A stretch of DNA of 34,376 nucleotides from a virus: IMG/VR virus record IMGVR_UViG_3300007516_000063, positions 1 to 34,376 of that record; one strand, written 5' to 3'. Shown here piece after piece: positions 13,814 to 23,404 of this stretch; within the stretch, counting starts at the first letter, position 1; each line of letters opens with the position of its first letter. The notes beneath the pieces were generated by a model. That model was not told the origin of the DNA. It worked only from the letters and a program-made list of their open reading frames with translations, and searched no databases. Position numbers and translations under genes: made by a program.

Positions 13814-14926
13814 ATGGCAATATATAAACTATTTCCGGAAAAAGATTTGTTTATCTCATCGGAAATACCTTTAGGTAATACGGGTAGAGATGAGATATTA
13901 GAGATAGCGGGACACCTTGACTCGGTAGGTAAAGCAAACGTAAGTCGTATACTTCTACAGTTTAGTAGTGTAGAACTTAAGGATCTGATTGACAATAAAG
14001 TAGGAGAAAACATAGAATACAGTGCAAGCTTATGTGTGTACCTTGCAGATGCATACGACATACCGCTCGGGTATACGATATACGGGTACCCGGTATCCAC
14101 AGGTTGGGACAACGGTACAGGTAAGTACGGTGATTTACCAACAAATAATACAGGGGCTAGTTGGTTCTACAGAAGCGTTGGCGGAACAAATAACTGGGCA
14201 GATTCGAATTTTGAAACAGGGGTAACAGGTTCGTTTACTCCAGGAACAACAGGTGGAGGTACATGGTTTACAGGTTCGTTAGGGGTAAATATGGAATCAA
14301 TACAGAGTCACGGTTTATACTCTTCGCACGATATTGAATTGGACGTCACCAACAGTGTCGTACAACACTATAACGAGACACTTGAAAATAACGGATTTAT
14401 AATTAAATTAGAAGATAGTCTTGAATATAATACATCAGCATCAATAAACCTTAAATATTATAGTAGAGATACGAATACAATATACCCACCTTCACTAAAT
14501 ATAAAGTGGGATGACAGTCTATATAGTACAGGTAGCCTAGAGACGTTATTAACAGGAATATCAACAATAGGTATAATAAACAATAGTGGAAAGTATAAAG
14601 GTAGTGGGAAGCAGAGATTTAGGTTAGCAGTTAGGCCAAAGTACCCGGCTAGGACCTTTTCAACAAACTCTATTTACCTAAAGAATTACGCATTACCCAG
14701 AGAAAGCTATTGGGGACTAGTAGATGATAATACAGAAGAAATGGTGGTAGATTTTGATGTACAGTTTACAAAAGTAAGCTGCGATACATCTGGCCCGTTT
14801 TTTGACACATATATGGACGGTTTACAACCGGAAAGATACTATAGAATTGTAATAAAGACAGATATAGACGGAAGTACAACTATAGTAGATAGTGGTAATA
14901 TTTTTAAGGTAGTAAGAAATGGATAG
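13814..14926 (+). CDS. DNRLRE-like virion structural protein (370 aa)
   Basis: Residues 1-200 follow the DNRLRE-type pattern: an early strand with Asp-Leu-Phe-Ile-Ser-Ser-Glu, an Asn-Thr-Gly-Arg-Asp-Glu turn, Ser-Arg-Ile-Leu-Leu-Gln-Phe strand, and later Trp/Gly-rich loops with a Gly-Trp-Asp-Asn-Gly-Thr-Gly stretch. The C-terminal part is beta-rich with many Tyr. In phages such domains occur in tail or baseplate-attached fibre proteins. It lies 9 nt after gp6 and overlaps the next gene by 8 nt, so a baseplate-peripheral role is likely. Confidence 0.65.
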   Translation: MAIYKLFPEKDLFISSEIPLGNTGRDEILEIAGHLDSVGKANVSRILLQFSSVELKDLIDNKVGENIEYSASLCVYLADAYDIPLGYTIYGYPVSTGWDNGTGKYGDLPTNNTGASWFYRSVGGTNNWADSNFETGVTGSFTPGTTGGGTWFTGSLGVNMESIQSHGLYSSHDIELDVTNSVVQHYNETLENNGFIIKLEDSLEYNTSASINLKYYSRDTNTIYPPSLNIKWDDSLYSTGSLETLLTGISTIGIINNSGKYKGSGKQRFRLAVRPKYPARTFSTNSIYLKNYALPRESYWGLVDDNTEEMVVDFDVQFTKVSCDTSGPFFDTYMDGLQPERYYRIVIKTDIDGSTTIVDSGNIFKVVRNG

Positions 14927-15254
14927 TAATATTGAAATACGGAAACTAGTTTTTAGCTCTGCCGAATTTAATAAGGTTGTTAATAGGGATTTTATGACCT
15001 TTACACAGCCGTTAGAGGATGTTGAAAACGATACCCCTGAGGAGCTGTTTAGGTTATACGAAAAACTTTATTATCTTATAGATGTAAACGGTGACACAAA
15101 CTCACATGAATATCTCGTTAAGAGAAGTGTAGAGATAGTGGGGTTTCAACAAACAACAGAAGAAATTCAACCACTTTTGGACGAGATAGGACAACTAAGA
15201 CAGCAACTACTGTTAGCTAATCAACAGATTTTAGATTTAGAAACAATACAATAA
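14919..15254 (+). CDS. Small tail protein with C-terminal coiled coil (111 aa)
   Basis: The first 50 residues are mixed and the last 30 form a Gln/Leu-rich coiled coil (heptads from about residue 82). It overlaps the upstream gene by 8 nt (ATG within the preceding stop region) and ends in a TAATG overlap with the 1118-residue structural gene, so it is probably made in step with that protein, as a partner or chaperone. Family not recognised. Confidence 0.65.
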   Translation: MDSNIEIRKLVFSSAEFNKVVNRDFMTFTQPLEDVENDTPEELFRLYEKLYYLIDVNGDTNSHEYLVKRSVEIVGFQQTTEEIQPLLDEIGQLRQQLLLANQQILDLETIQ

Positions 15255-18200
15255 TGGCAACCACTACATATACAGTTAATCAGGAGTTACCGGAGTACAT
15301 AGTAGGTTTTGAGCAGTTTTCGTTAGCCGATAAACAGTTAATAACAAACTATGAACTTAACAACCTTTTTAATAGTCAAAAAGACAGTGTACAGTTACAT
15401 ATTCTTTCCCTATCTGACGAACTATTAGATAGTTACTATAACTATAAAAACTATAAACTATTAGGAAGTGCGGAATCGGCAGGCAAATCAGGGGCATCCA
15501 GTATTACTATTAATCCCGTTGATGATACTAAGAAGTACGGGTACGAATATGGTGGCGTAAAACTACTATATCACTTTACAAAAGATCTGTATAGTACCGA
15601 TAACACAACCGTAACCCACTATGTAGAGAGTATCTCCCCAGATAGAACAGAACTAAGGTTACAGACCCTCGAACTAGGTACAGATGACCTTGTTAACTAT
15701 ACAGAAGAAGTAAAAGTAAAACTTACTACACATTCTTACTTTAGTGAATTTAGATTAGATTTCGGCAATAATGACCTACTAATAGGTATTAATATTGATA
15801 CGGTACTACTAAACGGACAGAAAGCACTGGTAGTAAAGCTTTACGAACCTTTACCAACAGTGTATGAAGAGAAATCAACACTGTCAATAGTTGAAATAGT
15901 TTCCGATTCTGTTATTTTTGAAATAGAATCAACAACAACCTTTGATGAAATTGAAGCACCTACCCTAAGGTCTCCAAACTTTTATTTGGACATATCAGAT
16001 CATAACGTAGTACCAACAGGATATGTAAACTACAATGACCTGTTTTCTTACCCCATTAATAATACAAACAGTCAAATATATTCTCTTTTTGCAGAAAAAG
16101 GCATAGAACTTTCTACAGAACATTCAGAGTATTCAAACTTTATACACTTCTCATCAGCAGAGGAAAGATTGTTAAACTTTAAGTATAAGTTGGAACTAAT
16201 AGAGAACTATACAGCAGGACTACTACTAATACAAGCAACGACTTCAGGATCTCAGGGGGTAACAGGGAGTATTTCCCAGTATGAAAACCTTATTATAGGA
16301 ACTATAGGGAATTTTGACCATTACGAAAGGTACCTTTATTACGAATCATCATCAACAGCTTGGCCAAAAACAAACACAACTAAACCGTACGAAAATACAC
16401 TAAGCACAGAAGCTGAAGCTATTTCTTGGTACTTAAACCAACATAGGGTTGCGGTCGCGTACGATAATTTAAACCAAAACTCACTTATAAACAGTATACC
16501 GAGTTTCTTAAGGGAAGATAGAAATAACGATAATTACCTAACCTTTGTATTGATGATTGGTCAGCATTTCGATATACTATGGCTATACGGTAAGGCTGTA
16601 ACGGATAAGTATGACAATGATAATAGGTTAGATTATGGAATATCAAAAGATCTTGTAGGAGAAGTTCTAAGGAACTTCGGAGTGAACCTATATACATCTA
16701 ATAACTCAATCGAGAACCTACTAGGGTCTTTTATAGGAGAAGTATATCAACCGGGAAACGAAATAATAAACACGTATGTAACAGGGTCCTTGATCGGAAC
16801 CAATACACCGGTATTACCCTCGTCTTTTGATAACTACAATAAGGAAGTACAAAAAAGAATTTATCATAACCTACCACTACTATTAAAAACAAAGGGTACA
16901 GAAAGGGGACTAAGGTCGTTAATAAACTGTTACGGTATACCTGCAGACATACTTACAATTAAGACATATGGAGGTGTAAATAGTAGTCAAGGTCCTTACT
17001 ACGGGGACTACAGGTATCATACGGGGTCACTAGGAAAAATAAGATTGGATAATACAGGTAGTATTGTGGAAGGAAGTACTCTTTCAAGCAGTACACCTAT
17101 AGTTAGAAGAGATAAGAAGTACACGGATGATTTACATACCATAGAAGTTGGTTTTTCACCAACACAAGACATAGACAACTATATAGTTTCTTCATCCAGT
17201 ATTACATTTAATATTGATACGTACATAGGTGACCCAAGAGATTTGGGTACAGATTCCTACACAGGTTTAAAACACTATACTATACAGGTATTGGAGAATC
17301 TAGATAGGTACGATATAAAAGATTATGTAAGACTTATTAAGTTTTTTGATAATACGATTTTCAAAATAGTTAAGGACTTTATACCAGGTAGAGCACTGGT
17401 AGATACGGGTATAATTATAAAACCCCACTTACTACAGAGATCTAAAGCAAAGTCAGTAAGAGTATCGGTAACACAACCTGAATATACGGGGTCAATCGAC
17501 ACTGCTTTTATTGAAAGTTCTACTGGAAGTTCTTTTGGAGCACAGAACCAGTATAGTACGGTGTACTACGAAAGAGTACAGACACCGGGTGGGATAGAAA
17601 CTAGAGAAGATCATACACACCAGGAAGCTAAGTACGATGGAATACTTTCGGGAAGTAAGATAAGACTGACTAGTAGTGAGTGGAACAGTAGAAACCCCTA
17701 TAAGGTAGAAATACCGCAACCATATTCCTACGGAGCAGTTTTAATATCAGAGTTTCCTTTAAATGTATGTTCACTAAGTATTACAGGTATAGGAAGTCCA
17801 GTATATTTACTAAACCGTAACCCAAGAAACATACCACTAGACTTCTCAGCAATACCGCTTACGAATATGTTGTACACGAGTGCATCTGTAGACATAACTA
17901 CAGGTATAGGTACATACACATTTTCTCCAAACATAAATTACATATCCCACTATATAACAGGGTCAAAAACAGATATAGGAGGGTGTGAACACATAGTGAG
18001 GTATATTACAAACTATTGTGACATTGTAACAGCCACTGTACCTGTATCGATTACTACAGGAAGTGTATATGATTTAACCACATGGTTTACAACTGGAGTA
18101 AATACTAATAATTCATATACTGCATCCTACGGGGGAACAGTGGAAGGAATAGTATCTCCATCCAGCTATACAGTACTACAACCTGCAGGGACATCCCTAA

Positions 18201-18610
18201 CAATTACGGTAAAAGACAATAGTATACTGTCATGTGCAGCTAACACTACCCTAACAGTACAGGGAATACCGGTACTAGTTTCAGGACAGACCTGGACGAA
18301 GACTTCGGGACTATGTGAAAGTAACGTTATACCACACATTTACTTTACAGGAACACAAGCAGGAATATGTATATATACATTAGTGGTTACGGAAGCAAGT
18401 ACTAAGTTAAGGGCAGCAAGCTATAAAGTAACAGGAGACCTAGTAACTGCAGAACTAACAATTAGTGGAATAGGTACGAGCCAGTCATCGGGAACTCAAA
18501 ACGGAGGTGAACTTATAGTACCGGTAGGAACATATACAGCAACATTTACATATGAATTCCAGTCAGCTGAAGGAGAGTCTTACGTAGAAGTAGTACCACA
18601 ACAGAGATAA
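15254..18610 (+). CDS. Large baseplate/tail structural protein (1118 aa)
   Basis: The largest protein in the window. Around residues 530-575 it has a helix-rich segment (Arg-Ile-Tyr-His-Asn-Leu-Pro-Leu-Leu-Leu-Lys-Thr-Lys-Gly-Thr, then Arg-Gly-Leu-Arg...Ile-Asn-Cys-Tyr-Gly-Ile-Pro) that recalls phage tail protein I-like domains. The N-terminal 500 residues are mixed alpha/beta; from about 880 onward it becomes Thr/Ser/Gly-rich beta structure, like fibre or Ig-like domains, with several Cys. By size and place after gp6 it could play the role of T4 gp7, gp8 or a fibre connector; I cannot decide. No signal peptide. Confidence 0.7.
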   Translation: MATTTYTVNQELPEYIVGFEQFSLADKQLITNYELNNLFNSQKDSVQLHILSLSDELLDSYYNYKNYKLLGSAESAGKSGASSITINPVDDTKKYGYEYGGVKLLYHFTKDLYSTDNTTVTHYVESISPDRTELRLQTLELGTDDLVNYTEEVKVKLTTHSYFSEFRLDFGNNDLLIGINIDTVLLNGQKALVVKLYEPLPTVYEEKSTLSIVEIVSDSVIFEIESTTTFDEIEAPTLRSPNFYLDISDHNVVPTGYVNYNDLFSYPINNTNSQIYSLFAEKGIELSTEHSEYSNFIHFSSAEERLLNFKYKLELIENYTAGLLLIQATTSGSQGVTGSISQYENLIIGTIGNFDHYERYLYYESSSTAWPKTNTTKPYENTLSTEAEAISWYLNQHRVAVAYDNLNQNSLINSIPSFLREDRNNDNYLTFVLMIGQHFDILWLYGKAVTDKYDNDNRLDYGISKDLVGEVLRNFGVNLYTSNNSIENLLGSFIGEVYQPGNEIINTYVTGSLIGTNTPVLPSSFDNYNKEVQKRIYHNLPLLLKTKGTERGLRSLINCYGIPADILTIKTYGGVNSSQGPYYGDYRYHTGSLGKIRLDNTGSIVEGSTLSSSTPIVRRDKKYTDDLHTIEVGFSPTQDIDNYIVSSSSITFNIDTYIGDPRDLGTDSYTGLKHYTIQVLENLDRYDIKDYVRLIKFFDNTIFKIVKDFIPGRALVDTGIIIKPHLLQRSKAKSVRVSVTQPEYTGSIDTAFIESSTGSSFGAQNQYSTVYYERVQTPGGIETREDHTHQEAKYDGILSGSKIRLTSSEWNSRNPYKVEIPQPYSYGAVLISEFPLNVCSLSITGIGSPVYLLNRNPRNIPLDFSAIPLTNMLYTSASVDITTGIGTYTFSPNINYISHYITGSKTDIGGCEHIVRYITNYCDIVTATVPVSITTGSVYDLTTWFTTGVNTNNSYTASYGGTVEGIVSPSSYTVLQPAGTSLTITVKDNSILSCAANTTLTVQGIPVLVSGQTWTKTSGLCESNVIPHIYFTGTQAGICIYTLVVTEASTKLRAASYKVTGDLVTAELTISGIGTSQSSGTQNGGELIVPVGTYTATFTYEFQSAEGESYVEVVPQQR

Positions 18611-18620
18611 AAACATAACT

Positions 18621-19844
18621 ATGAACCTAGAATCCTTTAAGTATTTACACATAAACCCTACAAACGCTCCTGTACTAGGTAGCGACGGTACTCTTTTTAA
18701 CCTACTATATAACCTTTACGACAGTATAAACAGGTTAGATGCTATTTCGGTAAGAATAACAGAAGAAAATATAAAACAACTACAACAGGCAACAGCACTT
18801 ACTTTTAGGGTACCAGGTGCAGGAACATACACGACTATTAGGTTGGACCGTATTAATATTCCAATAGACAGGGATGTAGTGGGAAGCTACTATTTCTTCT
18901 CAATTGCCCCGAATATAGGAGATGAGTATTTAAGACCGGAAATCAACCCCGCTCCAACACCGGATATAACAGAGTACGAATCTTATAACACAGACCTTAT
19001 AATAGAACCGGCTCGTACAGAGTTACCTTTTCTAACAGGTGAGTACAACGCCCTCTATGGGAGTAAAACGGTAGATAGAACTTCAAACATACTCGTGAAA
19101 TCCGACAGGGGAGAAAATAAAATACACCCAGGTAATCTGGAAAGTATCCTAACAGGACACCCTGAACCGGCTCCAGTACAGGATAGTAACTATACACTAA
19201 CAGGGTGGATAAATGCAAGGTATAGGGGTACAAGCACTTCTGCAACGGAGTATGGAGGAGTACCTCCAACAATTGCTGGAAACTCTTTTACCGGAGTACT
19301 ATATTCCATTAATACTTCAGACACGGTAATTAAAACGGCACCAACAGAGACACGAACAGTTAAGAATTACCTAAATATTTCGGGAAAAGATTCAAAAATA
19401 GGTGTACCTTCACCTTCACTTCCTCCAAAGGTTACTCCGGAGTTTAAATCTTTTGAAGAATACAGTAGTACGGCAACAGAAGTAGTCTTAATCCCCTTTA
19501 CTGGAGAAACGTTCCCTCGTAACTCTAGAGTAGAGGTAGGAGACTTTCTACACATAGTTACTCAAGGTACAACCGTCCCTAAAGAAATAGTAAAGGTAGT
19601 AGCAGTTAATCACCAGTTCGCACAGGAACTAGTAACAGTATTGAGGGGGGAAATGCATACATCAAAAGCAACAATTATTTTTACAGACAGAATTAGTATA
19701 GTAGAGAATACTAGTAGGGTTTTTGAATTAGAACGAAACAGGGTCCGATTTATAGAAGAAGGTAAACTGTGGATACAGGTATCCGGAGACATACTACTTC
19801 TAGACCGTGAAGGATATTCAGCAACAGGAAGCCTTTCGTCGTAG
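18621..19844 (+). CDS. Tail/baseplate structural protein (407 aa), unknown
   Basis: The N-terminal 60 residues are helical (Asp-Ser-Ile-Asn-Arg-Leu-Asp helix), the rest largely beta with Pro/Thr/Gly-rich loops. No enzymatic motif. The gene begins 10 nt after the 1118-residue protein and is followed by a 61-nt gap holding a TATTTATA motif, so it ends the first transcription segment of the structural cluster. Assigned as structural from composition and neighbours only. Confidence 0.65.
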   Translation: MNLESFKYLHINPTNAPVLGSDGTLFNLLYNLYDSINRLDAISVRITEENIKQLQQATALTFRVPGAGTYTTIRLDRINIPIDRDVVGSYYFFSIAPNIGDEYLRPEINPAPTPDITEYESYNTDLIIEPARTELPFLTGEYNALYGSKTVDRTSNILVKSDRGENKIHPGNLESILTGHPEPAPVQDSNYTLTGWINARYRGTSTSATEYGGVPPTIAGNSFTGVLYSINTSDTVIKTAPTETRTVKNYLNISGKDSKIGVPSPSLPPKVTPEFKSFEEYSSTATEVVLIPFTGETFPRNSRVEVGDFLHIVTQGTTVPKEIVKVVAVNHQFAQELVTVLRGEMHTSKATIIFTDRISIVENTSRVFELERNRVRFIEEGKLWIQVSGDILLLDREGYSATGSLSS

Positions 19845-19876
19845 ACCTTATTAGGAAGGTAAATAAAAAAAACATA

Positions 19877-19884
19877 TATTTATA
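19877..19884 (+). promoter_or_regulatory. Late-promoter-like motif TATTTATA
   Basis: In the 61-nt gap between structural genes, 21 nt before the ATG at 19906; the clearest intergenic site of the set. Confidence 0.55.
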
Positions 19885-19905
19885 ACTAAACACAATAAAA
19901 CAGTA

Positions 19906-20565
19906 ATGGGATACTTAAACAATTCGGTAGTAACGGTAGATGCTATACTAACAAAGAAAGGAAGAGAACTTCTTGCAAGAGGGGACGGGTCTTTTAAAAT
20001 AACACAGTTTGCCTTAGCAGATGACGAAATAGACTATACTCTGTATAATCCAAACCATCACCTCGGATCTGCATACTACGGAGAAGCAATAGAAGCAATG
20101 CCGCTACTTGAAGCCTTCCCTGATGAGAATCAGATAATGAAATATAAGCTAACAACACTACCAAGAGGTACTGCAAGATTACCGATATTAGATGTAGGTT
20201 TTGCAGCTATTAGATTAAAACAAGGAGCATCTTTAGCAATAACTCCACAAACATTAAACTACTTAGGAGCTTCTAATACGTTTGAATCTAGCGGATACGT
20301 AGTAACGATTGCAGACGCTAGGGTACTTAGTTCGTTTAATGGAGTAGGAGTCAATACAGTGGAGGTAAAAGCTTTAAATTCATCGACTACTTTAGGAACC
20401 AACGTATCAAAAACGGTAATAGGAACCTCAATTAACCTAACAGGTACAACAGTTAATACCCTTTTTGGAGGAAGTACACAACTACAAACAACAATCACTG
20501 TAATAGGTAGAGATTCCGGAGCTAGAATAACAATTCCCTTAACTATTATACAAGTAACACAATAA
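19906..20565 (+). CDS. Virion structural protein (219 aa)
   Basis: The N-terminus (Asp-Ala-Ile-Leu-Thr-Lys-Lys-Gly-Arg-Glu-Leu-Leu-Ala, then Phe-Lys-Ile-Thr-Gln-Phe-Ala-Leu-x-Asp-Asp-Glu-Ile-Asp-Tyr) is of a type I associate with structural proteins of marine T4-like phages, a memory-based judgement. The C-terminal third is Thr/Val/Asn-rich beta structure with a repeated Gly-Thr pattern. Function within the particle is unknown; position beside the two fibre-like proteins suggests a tail-tip or fibre attachment role. Own TATTTATA motif upstream. Confidence 0.7.
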   Translation: MGYLNNSVVTVDAILTKKGRELLARGDGSFKITQFALADDEIDYTLYNPNHHLGSAYYGEAIEAMPLLEAFPDENQIMKYKLTTLPRGTARLPILDVGFAAIRLKQGASLAITPQTLNYLGASNTFESSGYVVTIADARVLSSFNGVGVNTVEVKALNSSTTLGTNVSKTVIGTSINLTGTTVNTLFGGSTQLQTTITVIGRDSGARITIPLTIIQVTQ

Positions 20566-20568
20566 GAT

Positions 20569-21567
20569 ATGTCATTTAAAAGATTTGACCAAGAAGATAT
20601 TACAATTAGTGCTGATTCTATAGTTGCCCCAGCTTGGACAGGGCAGGTTACAAACCTTACATCTTTCCATACAGGATCTCAGACCGTATTAGAATCGGGA
20701 AAATACTACTACAATATTTATCAGACAGGATCTAACGACCCAGCTGCAGAAGTACAATTTTCAATAGCCTATGGAAATAGTGTTGGAAGCGGTTCTTTAC
20801 CGATATCGGGAATAGCTGGAAAATCTCCTTCTTCGATAGTATATGGACAGTATAGAACGTTGGTAAATGGAGATGAGAATAATAATTTTATTTTCGGAAA
20901 CATAACACCCAAGTCTATCTACGCACTTTCTATCAGTAGAGCGAGATTTAAAGAAAAACTACTCCCTGCGAGTTTTAACCTTACCCTTACAAGCGGCAGT
21001 AATACACTAAGACTAACGGATAATAGTTTAGACTCAAGTACGGTTTCATACCTAGATGTAGGAAGAGTATATGATATAGTAAGTGGCTCAAACGGAACAG
21101 CATACCTTGGTACAGGGTTTCACCCTAGTTCAGGTTCTTATGGAAAATTCTTACCAGACGTAGGTATAGTATTATTAAACGGAGATGCCTTTAAAGATCC
21201 TTCAGCATATGGACTTAACCTTAATATAAACGAAGCATCTGCAGTAGACGGACAAAATCAGAAACCACTTTACAACGCAATAGTAGCAGGGGGAAACTTT
21301 TTATTAAGATCAGAAGAGACTGTTTCATCGAACTACATATTTGTTAGGGTTAGGAACAGTGAATATAACTATTCAACAAACCCTTCAAACATTGTAGGTT
21401 CGGGAGAACTGAGACACAGTATAATGGTTAATAGTCCACAAGCTTATATTACTACAGTGGGTCTTTATAACGATAATAATGACCTTTTAGGGGTAGCAAA
21501 ACTTTCAAGACCCTTACTAAAAGATTTTACAAAAGAAACATTGTTACGAATAAAACTTGACTACTAG
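20569..21567 (+). CDS. Fibre-like structural protein A (332 aa)
   Basis: Beta-rich, Ser/Gly/Asn-rich protein with no signal peptide or catalytic motif. The last 60 residues share a pattern with the next gene product: Glu-Tyr-Asn...Asn-Pro-Ser, then Tyr-Ile-Thr-Thr-x-Gly-Leu-Tyr-Asn-Asp-x-Asn and a Lys-Leu...Pro...Lys ending in Lys-x-Asp. The N-terminal parts differ. This looks like a conserved C-terminal attachment domain with variable partners. It starts 3 nt after the preceding stop. Confidence 0.7.
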   Translation: MSFKRFDQEDITISADSIVAPAWTGQVTNLTSFHTGSQTVLESGKYYYNIYQTGSNDPAAEVQFSIAYGNSVGSGSLPISGIAGKSPSSIVYGQYRTLVNGDENNNFIFGNITPKSIYALSISRARFKEKLLPASFNLTLTSGSNTLRLTDNSLDSSTVSYLDVGRVYDIVSGSNGTAYLGTGFHPSSGSYGKFLPDVGIVLLNGDAFKDPSAYGLNLNINEASAVDGQNQKPLYNAIVAGGNFLLRSEETVSSNYIFVRVRNSEYNYSTNPSNIVGSGELRHSIMVNSPQAYITTVGLYNDNNDLLGVAKLSRPLLKDFTKETLLRIKLDY

Positions 21568-21573
21568 TGAACA

Positions 21574-22404
21574 ATGGGTGCATACAAGAAACTAAACAAG
21601 CAAGACGCCTTTATAACAGTTCATACTGCTAGAAAGGAATGGTCAGTCTCTGGAGGTGATTTTACTTCTTATGGAATAGAAAAGCACTTAGCTACGGGTA
21701 GCTACCTTACAAGTCTTCAGCAACTTTACTACCCCACTAAAATACTGGGTGAGATAGTTTCACATTCCTATGACTATCACTACGAAACTACACTAGAAAA
21801 CACCAACTCAAGAAACCTTATTACAGGTTCACACATATACTCAATACCTAGGAACTTATTCGGAACACATATAGAACCGGGGAATTCTTTCTCCATAATA
21901 TTAAATATAATATCAGGAAGTAGACCGGTAATTCAGGACGACGGTGAGGGATTATTGTATCTATCTGGAAGTTCTCCGAAAGTATACGTAGGTGACAGTA
22001 TTTACGCCCATGGAATCTGTATTATAACAAGTCAAGAATATATAGACATAATAGATGAGGTGGGGATATATAAATTAAACTGGAAGTCAAATCATAGACT
22101 ATACACGCACAGCTACCGGTGTAGGATTGGGGAATTTGAATATAACTCAACATATAATCCTTCCGCACAGAGTAAAACTGTAAGAGGTTCTTACGATAAT
22201 CAGGGAGAGCTATACGAAAGTAGCGGTAGTTTATTAACAGGAGATAAAGACATAAACATAGTTGGAATCGACTTTCAACCATACATAACAACAATTGGAC
22301 TTTACAACGATGTAAATGAACTAATAGCAGTCGGGAAACTGGGACAACCGGTACCAAAATCTGCAAATACTGAGATGACAATGGTAGTTAAAATAGATAT
22401 CTAA
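21574..22404 (+). CDS. Fibre-like structural protein B (276 aa), paralogue of A at C-terminus
   Basis: Shorter relative of the preceding product: the Tyr-Ile-Thr-Thr-Ile-Gly-Leu-Tyr-Asn-Asp box lies near residues 231-240, with Glu-Tyr-Asn and Asn-Pro-Ser upstream. The rest is beta-rich with many His, Tyr and Ser. Likely arose by tandem duplication and divergence. The stop overlaps the GIY-YIG gene start by one base. Role inferred as tail fibre or decoration. Confidence 0.7.
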   Translation: MGAYKKLNKQDAFITVHTARKEWSVSGGDFTSYGIEKHLATGSYLTSLQQLYYPTKILGEIVSHSYDYHYETTLENTNSRNLITGSHIYSIPRNLFGTHIEPGNSFSIILNIISGSRPVIQDDGEGLLYLSGSSPKVYVGDSIYAHGICIITSQEYIDIIDEVGIYKLNWKSNHRLYTHSYRCRIGEFEYNSTYNPSAQSKTVRGSYDNQGELYESSGSLLTGDKDINIVGIDFQPYITTIGLYNDVNELIAVGKLGQPVPKSANTEMTMVVKIDI

Positions 22405-22841
22405 TGTGGAAATACGAAGGTATAGAAGTAGCAGAGTTAATAGATATGCCAGAATCAACATTCGGATTTATATATGAAGTAACACATATTCCAACAGGTA
22501 AAAAGTACCTAGGAAGAAAACAGCTTATATCTGTACAAAAAAAAGCTTTAGGTAAAAAAGAGCTAATACTACTTACAGATAGGAGATCAAGTAAGAAGAA
22601 GGTTGTTAGGAGGGAAACAGATTGGAAAACCTATTACGGGTCAAATTTAGAGATAAAAAAACTAATAAAAGAAGGAAAACAGTTGGAGTTTGATAGAAAA
22701 ATACTTATCTTTGTATCGAGTAAGAAACTACTAACCTATTACGAAACTAAATACCTATTTATAAATGAAGTATTAGAAGTAGATTCAATATACTTTAACG
22801 ATAATATTCTAGGAAAATTCTATAGAAAGGATTTTGTATAG
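22404..22841 (+). CDS. GIY-YIG superfamily nuclease (145 aa)
   Basis: The first strand Gly21-Phe-Ile-Tyr24 and second strand Tyr35-Leu-Gly-Arg38, ten residues apart, give the GIY-YIG signature, followed by a Tyr-Tyr-Gly-Ser-Asn block (about 74-78), a Glu in a late helix (Tyr-Glu-Thr-Lys) and an Asn-Ile-x-Gly-Lys-Phe ending. Length and layout resemble Seg-like phage endonucleases without an added DNA-binding domain. It is joined to the fibre genes by an ATG overlapping the stop, so it is expressed late and may be a homing-type or DNA-processing nuclease. Confidence 0.8.
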   Translation: MWKYEGIEVAELIDMPESTFGFIYEVTHIPTGKKYLGRKQLISVQKKALGKKELILLTDRRSSKKKVVRRETDWKTYYGSNLEIKKLIKEGKQLEFDRKILIFVSSKKLLTYYETKYLFINEVLEVDSIYFNDNILGKFYRKDFV

Positions 22842-22997
22842 TGTAATTGACAGAGAGAATAGTATTTACTTATCTGTTATTAAAAAAGTTATTATACTAT
22901 GGGAGAGATATTGAGAACATGTTAGAGACAGGTTAAACATTGGCCCAAAAAGAAACAATATAAAAAGAGAACTATACTTAACAATAAAGAAGGTACA

Positions 22998-23393
22998 ATG
23001 AAAAGATCGGAACTGATAAGACTAATAAAGGAAAATCTACAGGGGTATTCGAAATACTCCCCGGGGGGAAAAACAAAAGGAGGAACCACTGAAGACTTCA
23101 GAAACATACTAACAAAGATGGCGAAAGAAACTCCCGAAGAAGATTCTGAAGGAGAAACTAAAAAGGTATCAAAAGGAAAAAAACCGATATACGAGGCTAA
23201 AGAAAAGGAATATAGGGTAGAGTTCTGGTACCGATACGGTAAGAGTGGGGATGAAAAAGAAATGGGCGATGTTAAGGTTAAAGCAAATTCAGAAGAAGAA
23301 GCGATTGAAAAAGTAAAATCAGGGGAAGTAAAACTGGACTATGGACAGTCTCTTCCAAGGGGTGCAAAATCATTTACTGCCAAGGAAATATAG
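22998..23393 (+). CDS. Unknown protein with possible capsid-targeting N-terminus (131 aa)
   Basis: The N-terminus (Arg-Ser-Glu-Leu-Ile-Arg-Leu-Ile-Lys-Glu, residues 3-12) is an amphipathic helix ending in Ile-x-Glu, like T4 capsid-targeting peptides cut by gp21. Residues 14-65 are Gly/Lys/Glu-rich and probably disordered. Residues 69-131 form a small alpha/beta domain with a Glu-Tyr-x-Val strand, a Glu-Glu-Glu-Ala helix and a final basic strand. The 156-nt gap before it holds no gene but a weak TATTTAC at 22863. Function unknown. Confidence 0.65.
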   Translation: MKRSELIRLIKENLQGYSKYSPGGKTKGGTTEDFRNILTKMAKETPEEDSEGETKKVSKGKKPIYEAKEKEYRVEFWYRYGKSGDEKEMGDVKVKANSEEEAIEKVKSGEVKLDYGQSLPRGAKSFTAKEI

Positions 23394-23404
23394 CTATAAT
23401 AACA

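Noticed and set aside
13675-14112. Minus-strand frame of 145 codons across the gp6/13814 junction
   Set aside because: Overlaps two well-supported genes and has no recognisable content.
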